Shown here piece after piece: positions 54,222 through 61,300 of a DNA stretch of 64,000 nt. Within the stretch, counting starts at the first letter, position 1. Every line of letters begins with the position of its first letter. A program made the translations under genes and the position numbers. This DNA is from an uncultured Kineothrix sp. Its GTDB lineage: Bacteria > Bacillota > Clostridia > Lachnospirales > Lachnospiraceae. The notes beneath the pieces were generated by a model. The model was not told the origin of the DNA. It made no database searches and was given only the letters and a program-made list of their open reading frames with translations. The stretch covers positions 124,001 to 188,000 of the forward strand of contig CAJUSR010000002.1 of NCBI GenBank assembly GCA_910588855.1, read 5' to 3'.

Positions 54222-55685
54222 TTATTTTGCCGCCGGGCTATCCGCGATTTCCCCCAAAAAATAGAAGCCATGACACTCTTTCAGGCGGACATTGACGATT
54301 TTCCCAATAAGGGAAGGGGCGCCGGGGAAATGGACAATGGTATTGTTGGAAAGCCGCCCGGTAATCAGTGTATTGTCCTGTGCGTTGATTTCTTCGGCCA
54401 GGGCAGGCAATGTCTTTCCTTCCAAAAGGGCAGTACGGGTTTTGGCGGTATCCTGTACTGTTTTTAGCAGTCTGTCAAACCCTTCTTTAACAATATCGGA
54501 CGGAACTTGATTAGGCATGGATGCTGCCGGGGTTCCTGTCCGTTTGGAATAGATAAAGGTAAAGGCATTGTCATATTGCACTTTGTTTACCACATCAATT
54601 GTTTCTTCGATATCTTCCATCGTTTCTCCGGGGAAGCCTACAATGATGTCGGTAGTAATGGCAATGTCCGGGATTTCTTTACGGATTTTTTCTGCCAGGG
54701 CCAGATACTGTTCCTTGGTATAGCGGCGGTTCATCGCCTGCAAAATACGTGTGGAACCGGATTGGAGAGGCAGATGCAAATGCCGGCATATTTTTTTAGA
54801 CTGTTTCATCACTTGGATAAGTTCATCCGACAAATCTTTCGGGTGGGATGTCATAAAGCGGATTCTTTCAATCCCTTCTATTTTTTCTACTTCCCTTAAT
54901 AAGTCTGCAAAAGAAACCGGGTTTTCCAGATTTTTCCCGTAGGAATTTACATTTTGACCAAGCAGCATTACTTCTACTACTCCATCGGCGGCCAACGTTT
55001 TGATTTCCTTAAGGATGTCCTCGGGGCTTCGGCTCCTTTCTCTGCCACGGACATAGGGAACGATGCAATAGCTACAGAAATTGTTGCAGCCGAACATAAT
55101 GTTTATACCGGATTTAAAAGGATATTTCCGCTCAACAGGCAAATCTTCCACAATCTGTTCGGTGCCTTGCCATATGTCGATAACAGGCCGCCCGGACTCA
55201 AACATAGTGCATAAAAGCTCGGCAAACCGGAAAATATTGTGGGTGCCGAAAATTAAATCTACAAACCGGTAACTTTTTTTAATTTTTTCGATGACAGCTT
55301 CTTCCTGCATCATACAGCCGCATAGGGCAATTTTCATTTGCGGGTTTTTCTTTTTTAGGCTGTTCAAAAAGCCGAGCCTTCCATAAACGCGCTGGTTCGC
55401 GTTGTCACGGACGGTACAGGTGTTGTAAATGACTAAATCGGCTTCTTCCGAATCGGTCATGGAATAACCGGCGCACTCTAGTACGCCGGTCAATTTTTCA
55501 CTGTCTCTGGCATTCATCTGACAGCCGAATGTGGTGACGTTTGCCGTCAGGGAACGGCCCAACCGCCCGCTTTCCGCTTTGATATATTGGCGGCATTTTG
55601 CAATGAAATAATATTGCCGTTGGGGCTCCTTTGCAGGAGGGGCCTGAGTTAGATCTATACTATCAAAATCTATATTATGAAACAT
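54222..55685 (-). CDS. miaB: tRNA-2-methylthio-N6-dimethylallyladenosine synthase
   Basis: 487 aa radical SAM methylthiotransferase. UPF0004 domain Cys in TFGCQMNARDSE, NTCTVRDNA and CGCMMQEE hold one cluster; the radical SAM motif is in NNFCSYCIVPYVRG; a C-terminal TRAM domain ends the protein (about 415-480). Methylthiolates the i6A37 made by MiaA. RBS GAGG. A GC-rich palindromic repeat lies just upstream. Confidence 0.97.
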   Translation of the reverse strand: MFHNIDFDSIDLTQAPPAKEPQRQYYFIAKCRQYIKAESGRLGRSLTANVTTFGCQMNARDSEKLTGVLECAGYSMTDSEEADLVIYNTCTVRDNANQRVYGRLGFLNSLKKKNPQMKIALCGCMMQEEAVIEKIKKSYRFVDLIFGTHNIFRFAELLCTMFESGRPVIDIWQGTEQIVEDLPVERKYPFKSGINIMFGCNNFCSYCIVPYVRGRERSRSPEDILKEIKTLAADGVVEVMLLGQNVNSYGKNLENPVSFADLLREVEKIEGIERIRFMTSHPKDLSDELIQVMKQSKKICRHLHLPLQSGSTRILQAMNRRYTKEQYLALAEKIRKEIPDIAITTDIIVGFPGETMEDIEETIDVVNKVQYDNAFTFIYSKRTGTPAASMPNQVPSDIVKEGFDRLLKTVQDTAKTRTALLEGKTLPALAEEINAQDNTLITGRLSNNTIVHFPGAPSLIGKIVNVRLKECHGFYFLGEIADSPAAK

Positions 55686-55720
55686 TTTTACCTCATTTCT
55701 ATGCAGCTTTTCTGTACAGC

Positions 55721-55814
55721 TTTATTCCCGCGAGCAAGACTGCCGCGAGGGTCAAATACCCCGCTGCTCTGCAGCGCTGCAAGTTTGATACCCCGTTGCT
55801 TGCAGCGGGGTATT
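55721..55814 (+). repeat. GC-rich palindromic repeat, copy 2
   Basis: TTTATTCCCGCGAGCAAGAC followed by CCGCGAGGGTCAAATACCCCGC, CTGCAGCGCTGCAAGTTTGATA and CCGTTGCTTGCAGCGGGGTATTT. Nested palindromes (TACCCCGCTGC/GCAGCGGGGTA; GCAGCGCTGC) can fold into one long stem; TTTAATTTTTT follows on the plus strand. Lies 36 bp upstream of the miaB start. Confidence 0.9.
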
Positions 55815-55943
55815 TAATTTTTTGCTTAAAAAATATACTTTAATATCCCTGAAAAGCTTAAATTAGTTAGCTGGGCTTACCGGATGGCCGGATGGGATCT
55901 ATTCATTAATATCTCAAAAGTGTTCTGCTTTCATGCATTTGGC

Positions 55944-56687
55944 TTATCTGTCTGCTAAAATCCGGTATACATAAGCATGCCCTTTTTTGCCGGTTTGTTC
56001 GGTAATGTTGAGGAATGTCAGGATATTCATTGCCATTCCGGCCGTTTTTACAGGGATTTTTGCGGCTTTGGACAAATCTTTGACCGTAAAGTCTTGTGGA
56101 AGCCCTTCGGGAAGGAATTGCAGATAGTCTTCCTTTTTTGCAACCACCACCTCATCATATAATGCAAGGGGTATCCGGTCGTAACGGCAGGAGCCTTTTT
56201 TCCGGTCTTTGCTCCATCCGTTTAACAGGCGGTATTCTTCCATATCTACCAAAGGGAAAATAAAGTGCAGATTTTCGTTGGGCAGATAGCTTTTTATCCG
56301 GTATAGCTCAGGAAAAGCCCGGTATGCACTGCCGGTTAAAGGGCTTTTTCTTCTCGGTGATAGTTCTCCCGTTTCTTCGTCTACCCAAACCAGCCATTTA
56401 CAGTGAGGAATCGGATAAATAACGGTGACCGGATATTGTGCAAGAAACACGTCCAGTTTTGTACGGATTTTATAAAAATTGCCGTTCTGAATTTCTAAAA
56501 TGGCATCTCCGGTATATATATCCGCCACGTAAGGGCCGATAGGCACTTCATGCATGTTCTCATCCGGCGCATAATAATGCTTAAGTACCGCATGCAGCGT
56601 TTTTTCCCTAAGTGTTCCGATTCCTTCCCGCTCTCTGGCTTGTCCGATGATTTTTTTCTTAGCGGTTTCAAATCGTTTCTCATCCAT
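55944..56687 (-). CDS. Unknown protein, possible PD-(D/E)XK-like fold with C-terminal winged helix
   Basis: 247 aa, not recognised as a named family. Residues 25-95 (TLREKTLHAVLKHYYAPD, then VADIYTGDAILEIQNGNFYKI) show Glu28, Asp56 and Glu65-x-Gln67 spaced as in some PD-(D/E)XK nucleases. The C-terminal 50 residues (FTVKDLSKAAKIPVKTA...ILTFLNI) look like a winged helix-turn-helix. The central part is basic and Trp/Tyr-rich. It begins 6 bp after trpS and is probably co-transcribed. A nuclease or nucleic-acid-binding role is an inference from motif spacing only. Confidence 0.7.
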   Translation of the reverse strand: MDEKRFETAKKKIIGQAREREGIGTLREKTLHAVLKHYYAPDENMHEVPIGPYVADIYTGDAILEIQNGNFYKIRTKLDVFLAQYPVTVIYPIPHCKWLVWVDEETGELSPRRKSPLTGSAYRAFPELYRIKSYLPNENLHFIFPLVDMEEYRLLNGWSKDRKKGSCRYDRIPLALYDEVVVAKKEDYLQFLPEGLPQDFTVKDLSKAAKIPVKTAGMAMNILTFLNITEQTGKKGHAYVYRILADR

Positions 56688-56693
56688 GATTGC

Positions 56694-57698
56694 TTAACGT
56701 ATCCGCTCCGGGAAACCTATTTTCTTTTGCACTTTACGCAACGTTTTGGTTGCATAATAATTGGCTTTGCCGGCATTTTCCTTAATAATATTGTCGATAT
56801 AGGCTTTGTCTTTTGACAGGTCATAAAAACGGTCTTGTATCGGTTTTAATACGCTGACGACAGCCTCACCTACGGCGGGTTTGAAATCGCTGTAGCCTTT
56901 GCCGTCAAATTCTTTTTCTGTTTCTTCCGGTGTCTTTCCGGTACAAGCGCAATATATTTCAATCAGGTTTTTAATGCCCGGCTGTTCCTCACGGTATCTT
57001 ACGGATGCTTCCGAGTCGGTAACCGCCCGTTTGAATTTACGGATTATGGTATCGGGGTCATCCATTAAATAAATGCTGGCATTGGCATTTTCGTCCGATT
57101 TGGACATTTTTTTCTCAGGGTTCTGTAAACTTCGTATATTTGCTCCGGCTTTACCCATATAAGGTTCCGGTATTGTAAATATATCGCCGTAAATGGCATT
57201 GAAGCGCTGGGCGATATCCCTTGTAATTTCCAGATGCTGCAATTGATCTTTTCCTACAGGAACGACATCCGCCTGATACAGAAGGATGTCAGCCGCCATA
57301 AGGACCGGATATGTGTAAAGGCCGGCATTAATGTTATCCGCATGTTTTGCGGCTTTATCTTTGAACTGGGTCATGCGGTTCAGCTCCCCGATATAGGTAA
57401 AGCAATTCAATATCCAGGCAAGTTCGGCATGCCCCGACACGTGGGACTGGTAGTAGATACAGTTTTTCTGCGGGTCCAGCCCTGCAGCAATATATAAGGT
57501 TAAAAGATTCCTTGCTCTTTTGCGCAATTCAGAAGGGTCTTGACGGACAGTTATGGAATGCATATCCACTACGGAGTAAAAACATTCATATTCATCGCTT
57601 AAAGAAACCCAGTTTTTCAGCGCTCCGAGATAATTCCCCAAAGTCAGGTTCCCTGTGGACTGCATACCACTGAAAAGTACCTTTTTTCCATCTATCAT
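56694..57698 (-). CDS. trpS: Tryptophanyl-tRNA synthetase
   Basis: 334 aa, class I. HIGH-like motif in STGNLTLGNYLGALKNW (TLGN), and KMSKS as KKMSKSDENA. Start is ATG 57698 with GGGAGG 8 bases upstream. The open frame runs a further 89 codons upstream to 57965, but that part is translated palindromic repeat, not protein-like, and has no RBS. No T-box leader is recognisable upstream. Confidence 0.97.
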   Translation of the reverse strand: MIDGKKVLFSGMQSTGNLTLGNYLGALKNWVSLSDEYECFYSVVDMHSITVRQDPSELRKRARNLLTLYIAAGLDPQKNCIYYQSHVSGHAELAWILNCFTYIGELNRMTQFKDKAAKHADNINAGLYTYPVLMAADILLYQADVVPVGKDQLQHLEITRDIAQRFNAIYGDIFTIPEPYMGKAGANIRSLQNPEKKMSKSDENANASIYLMDDPDTIIRKFKRAVTDSEASVRYREEQPGIKNLIEIYCACTGKTPEETEKEFDGKGYSDFKPAVGEAVVSVLKPIQDRFYDLSKDKAYIDNIIKENAGKANYYATKTLRKVQKKIGFPERIR

Positions 57699-57717
57699 AA
57701 CAATTGCCTCCCTATGG

Positions 57718-57815
57718 TTTATTCCCGCGAGCAAGACTGCCGCGAGGGTCAAATACCCCGCCGCTCTGCAGCGCTGCAAGTTTGATACCCCATTGCTTGC
57801 AGCGGGGTCTTTGAT
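57718..57815 (+). repeat. GC-rich palindromic repeat, copy 3
   Basis: Nearly identical to the copy at 55721 (first 45 bases the same apart from one position). It lies 20 bp upstream of the trpS start, inside its leader. Confidence 0.9.
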
Positions 57816-57945
57816 TCCCGCGGGCAACGGGCCAACTGACTGTGTAAGATTGCTTAACACATTGGCGGCTGCCGCGAAGACCAAATACCCCGCCTCTTGG
57901 GGCAATTCAAGTTTGATGCCCCGCTGCCTGCGGCATGGAATTTGA
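57816..57945 (+). repeat. Diverged GC-rich palindromic repeat, copy 4
   Basis: GATTCCCGCGGGCAACGGG, an insertion-like 50 bp, then GCTGCCGCGAAGACCAAATACCCCGCC, AATTCAAGTTTGATGCCCCGCTGC and GCGGCATGG. It has the same order of blocks as copies 1-3 but many changes, adjoining copy 3 head to tail. The two copies fill most of the 350 bp between trpS and the next gene. Confidence 0.7.
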
Positions 57946-57996
57946 CTCTTGTAACAGTTTAGCATTGCTGTTGCTTTCCGTCAAGAAAATAAGGGA

Positions 57997-58038
57997 AAAA
58001 CCGCTACAGCAAAGCAAAAGCCGGGCTGTAGCGGTTTT
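57997..58038. terminator. Bidirectional terminator between the Cys-rich gene and trpS
   Basis: AAAAACCGCTACAGC pairs with GCTGTAGCGGTTTT around a 14-nt loop; T runs follow on both strands. It ends the minus-strand Cys-rich gene. Confidence 0.85.
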
Positions 58039-58048
58039 CAACAAAATA

Positions 58049-58279
58049 CTATGAATTTTTTTCCTCACATCCGCAAGTGCTGCCGGGCGACGGGAATGGG
58101 TTAAATCCTCTTTCCCTGCAGGAATCATCCCTATCCATCCCCCTGGCGTCGCATCTGGATTCTCTCCCGCCGCATCCGCAATTGTCGGGAATATTGCTGC
58201 CACAGCCGCCCGTATTCCGGGAACCGCAGTTATTTCCGCAGCAGCAAAGCAAAAATAATAAAATCAGACAATTATTCAT
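58049..58279 (-). CDS. Small Cys/Gly-rich protein
   Basis: 76 aa with ten Cys. The N-terminus MNNCLILLFLLCCCGNNCG is a short hydrophobic segment ending in a Cys cluster; the rest is Gly, Asn, Arg and Cys rich (GGCGSNIPDNCGCGG, GSTCGCEE). AAAGGAG 10 bases before ATG and a perfect terminator after it support a real gene. Function unknown; membrane-anchored metal or iron-sulfur binding is possible. Confidence 0.65.
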   Translation of the reverse strand: MNNCLILLFLLCCCGNNCGSRNTGGCGSNIPDNCGCGGRESRCDARGMDRDDSCRERGFNPFPSPGSTCGCEEKNS

Positions 58280-58352
58280 ATTCTTTCAACTCCTTTATGC
58301 TATACTTTATCCTATGCCGTAGGGCATAAAGGGTTACCTGTCTGATAAAATT

Positions 58353-58880
58353 TCAAAGAAGCTTTTTTCTTATATATGCAAAAGTCCTTTCTTCGCCTTC
58401 TTCTGCCAGCATGTAAAGAAGCTTTTCCAGCACTCTTTTCGTTTTTTCGTGCATAGGAGCCGGTTCTTTGCCTAACAGATAATATTCCAAGGGGCTGCGG
58501 TTTGTATATGCCTCTTTTTTATACACTTTGCTTGCCGCAATCCGATCCATCAGCATTTCCACAATATAACGATTGGGCATAGGGGCCGGGGCCATGCCGC
58601 CGGAAATGTTTTTGGAGCTATAGTCAATCCAATATTCATAGTGGTGCTTGTTCCGTCCCTTGTGGTGCAGCCATGAACTGGAATAGCCAATGGCTTCCCT
58701 CTCCGCATTGTTAGGGCTTCGGTTTCCCTGATAATACTTTGCGCCTACCAAAAATTCCGTCGGGCTGTATTTGGATAAGTCGTGGAAAATCCCCTGACGG
58801 TAAAGCCCGACTTTAAAGCAGCCTCTCATGACCAGATATTTATGGTATGTTATTGTTTTAAAATGTTTCCAAGGTTTCAT
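58353..58880 (-). CDS. DUF5662 family protein
   Basis: 175 aa. HDLSKYSPTEF, SSSWLHHKGRNKHHYEYWIDY and the MPNRYIVEMLMDRIAASKVY block are typical of DUF5662, which contains many conserved His and Asp and is a probable metal-dependent hydrolase of HD-like type; no activity is established. It starts 3 bp after the GH13-like gene and is coupled to it. Confidence 0.82.
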   Translation of the reverse strand: MKPWKHFKTITYHKYLVMRGCFKVGLYRQGIFHDLSKYSPTEFLVGAKYYQGNRSPNNAEREAIGYSSSWLHHKGRNKHHYEYWIDYSSKNISGGMAPAPMPNRYIVEMLMDRIAASKVYKKEAYTNRSPLEYYLLGKEPAPMHEKTKRVLEKLLYMLAEEGEERTFAYIRKKLL

Positions 58881-58883
58881 CTT

Positions 58884-60794
58884 TTAAAAAGCGCTTTTGT
58901 CGTATTGTTGCTGACTGTTAACTGATGCGCCTTCCTCCTGTTTTGATATATAAATCCGGATAGTGCGCGGTTCTACATCCACATGCTGTTGCTCCGTTTC
59001 CGCTTCGTGGGTCGCTTCAATCTTTCCATCCTTTCCGGTATCCGTAAGAAGATACCACGCCATGCCTTTGGGCAGGTTGGGAAGGGCAAACGTATGTGGT
59101 GTCCAATGCATATTATATGCAATATAAAAGAAATCGTCGTTTTCCCCGTTTCTATTTTTGGCGTAAAAGCCGCAGTACATCGCTCCCGCATGGCGGCTGT
59201 ATGATTCCAGCTCCGGACGCCATGCCGCCTTTCCGTGGTAGGACAAGTCCGGGTAGCCGCAGCCGATATAATCCAAGATTTTCAATTCTCCCGGATTATG
59301 AAGTATGGGGTGTGATTTTTTTAAGCGGATGAAATCTTTGACATAATTGAAAATAATATTGCCCAGACTGTTCCTGTTCCACTTTACCCAGCCTGTTTCG
59401 TTGTCCTGACAATATGGGTTATTGTTCCCCAATCTTGTATTGCCCAATTCATCTCCGCTATAAATCAACGGAGTCCCTTGAGACATAAAAAGCATGGTGA
59501 CAGCATTTTTCATTTGGCGTTTGCGTAGTTCCAAAATATTTTTTTTACGGGTGTTTCCTTCCATGCCGCAATTCCATGTATAATTGCAGTCATTGCCGTC
59601 CCGGTTGTTTTCCCCGTTCGCTTCATTATGTTTTTTTTCATAGGAAACCATGTCGGCTAGCGAAAACCCATAATAATTCGTTATATAATTAATTATGCCG
59701 TGTTGTTTTGGGTTTTTCCTCTGCCGTTCCAAAAAATCGCCTAATATGCCGTCATCCCCTTTTAGGAAACGGCGCGCGATGTACATATAATCGTCTTGAT
59801 AAGAGGCCAGATTACGGTACTTGGGCACCTCATTTTCATCATAAATCTGCCCATATGGGAAATTATAATAAAACAGTTTAGTATCTGTCAAAAGCGGTTC
59901 GGTACCAAGGACGTGGAGGGGAATCTGTTCCCCCTTTAAATGCACGCCGTCGATATGATATTCCAGAACCCAGAACTTTACTACATCTAAAATCAAACCT
60001 TGCTTGACCGTATTTGGAAAGTAGAACTGCATAATCACTTCTATTCCGTTTTCGTGCAGCGATTTTACCATATCTTTAAATTCTGAAGTTACATCTTTTT
60101 CCGAGCAGAAAGCAGCTTTCGGTGCGAAGTAATAGCCCTCTTTATAACCCCAGCAATTGTATTTTGCTTCAGGCTTTTCTTTTTCCATATACGAACTGGC
60201 CATATCTTTCATGGACATGCCGGATATTGTTTTTGGCCTTTCGATTTCATCAAATTCATATGCCGGCATCAGTTCTATTGCGGTAATCCCCAACTCTTTC
60301 AAATAAGGGATTTTTTCGGTAATCCCGCGGAAAGTTCCTTTGTGGGCAATACCGGAAGATTTATGTTTTGTAAAAGCCCTTACGTTCAGGCAATAAAGGA
60401 TACTATTTTCATAAGGGATTTTTAAAGGCTTGTCCTCTTCCCAGGAATAATCCCCGGACGAAAAACCGCCTTTCAATTGCCCATCCTGTTTTCCCCATTT
60501 TTCGTGCCCAAGGATTACTTTTGCATAGGGATCGGTGAAAACCGTGTTCCCGTCATAAAAATTATATGCATAACGGTTAATATCCAAATCTTTGACGGCC
60601 ATACTGTAAATAGAACCAAATTTGTTCTGTTCCCCAAACGGAATTTTCTTTTCCCTTCCCGTTTTCTTATCGTACAGAATAATGCCGCAGTTTTTGCCTT
60701 CTTTCATCACTACGGAAAAATAAGTGTGGTTAAATTCTGTGCTTACGCCTAACGGATACGGTTTATTTCTCTGCCAGTTATCAATTGTGTACAT
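58884..60794 (-). CDS. GH13 glycogen-debranching-like protein lacking catalytic residues
   Basis: 636 aa with isoamylase/GlgX-type order: N-terminal CBM48-like domain (about 10-105), TIM barrel (about 130-480), C-terminal beta domain. Family sequence is clear around YEKKHNEANGENNRDG and MLFMSQGTPLIYSGDELG. Yet every catalytic region is altered: region I D-x-x-x-N-H reads QFYFPNT (256-262), region II GFRFD reads GVHLK (283-287, nucleophile Asp replaced by Lys, Arg by His), region III AEPW reads YYNF (309-312), region IV HDG reads YYG (374-376). A hydrolase is therefore unlikely; glycan binding or regulation is more plausible. The frame is intact and codon use normal, so it is not a pseudogene. 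Confidence 0.85.
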   Translation of the reverse strand: MYTIDNWQRNKPYPLGVSTEFNHTYFSVVMKEGKNCGIILYDKKTGREKKIPFGEQNKFGSIYSMAVKDLDINRYAYNFYDGNTVFTDPYAKVILGHEKWGKQDGQLKGGFSSGDYSWEEDKPLKIPYENSILYCLNVRAFTKHKSSGIAHKGTFRGITEKIPYLKELGITAIELMPAYEFDEIERPKTISGMSMKDMASSYMEKEKPEAKYNCWGYKEGYYFAPKAAFCSEKDVTSEFKDMVKSLHENGIEVIMQFYFPNTVKQGLILDVVKFWVLEYHIDGVHLKGEQIPLHVLGTEPLLTDTKLFYYNFPYGQIYDENEVPKYRNLASYQDDYMYIARRFLKGDDGILGDFLERQRKNPKQHGIINYITNYYGFSLADMVSYEKKHNEANGENNRDGNDCNYTWNCGMEGNTRKKNILELRKRQMKNAVTMLFMSQGTPLIYSGDELGNTRLGNNNPYCQDNETGWVKWNRNSLGNIIFNYVKDFIRLKKSHPILHNPGELKILDYIGCGYPDLSYHGKAAWRPELESYSRHAGAMYCGFYAKNRNGENDDFFYIAYNMHWTPHTFALPNLPKGMAWYLLTDTGKDGKIEATHEAETEQQHVDVEPRTIRIYISKQEEGASVNSQQQYDKSAF

Positions 60795-60883
60795 ATCAAA
60801 CCCCCATTCTCATCTTTTATCCGTTGTGTTGCTTTATAGTATAACATAGAATTATTTTTTTGTGTGAAAATATATGAAAATTA

Positions 60884-60912
60884 TTGATAATTCTAATATC
60901 TGCTAGTACAAT
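60884..60912 (+). promoter_or_regulatory. Promoter of the DUF1292 gene
   Basis: TTGATA (60884-60889) and TACAAT (60907-60912) with a 17-bp spacer, about 50 bp before the start codon. Confidence 0.7.
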
Positions 60913-60964
60913 GAGGGTAGATTAACAACAATATATGGAAAGATTACACAAGAAAGGAGTTTTT

Positions 60965-61300
60965 ATGAAAAATTTTGATAAAAATGTACAGCCGGATGGC
61001 GCGGAAGACGAAGAAATGACAGTGGAGCTTGACCTGGATGACGGTTCCCATGTGGTCTGCGCCGTTATTACGATTTTGGAGTGCCAGAAAAAAGATTATA
61101 TCGTGTTGCTCCCGTTAGATGAAAATGGGGAAAACAATGATGGTGAGGTATGGTTTTACCGCTATTCTGAAGACAAAGATGACGTAAATGCGGAACCTGT
61201 GCTGGATTATATTGAGGATGATGACGAATATGAGCTGGTAGCGGACGCTTTCGATGAGTATTTGGACAATGCGGAATTTGATGAATTTATGGACGAATAG
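60965..61300 (+). CDS. DUF1292 family acidic protein
   Basis: 111 aa, very acidic (long Asp/Glu runs). MTVELDLDDGSHVVCAVITILECQ, DYIVLLPL and EVWFYRYSED are DUF1292 (YrzB-like) signatures; function unknown. ATG 60965 follows AAAGGAG at 8-bp spacing; an upstream in-frame start at 60935 lacks an RBS. Its 3' end overlaps the convergent helicase gene by 14 bp and its terminator lies inside that gene. Confidence 0.85.
   Translation: MKNFDKNVQPDGAEDEEMTVELDLDDGSHVVCAVITILECQKKDYIVLLPLDENGENNDGEVWFYRYSEDKDDVNAEPVLDYIEDDDEYELVADAFDEYLDNAEFDEFMDE

Noticed and set aside
55631..55843. Frame through palindromic repeat copy 2
   Set aside because: Same translated repeat pattern as upstream of trpS; not a gene.
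57699..58048. T-box leader for trpS
   Set aside because: No specifier stem or AGGGTGG-type T-box sequence; the region is occupied by palindromic repeats and a terminator.
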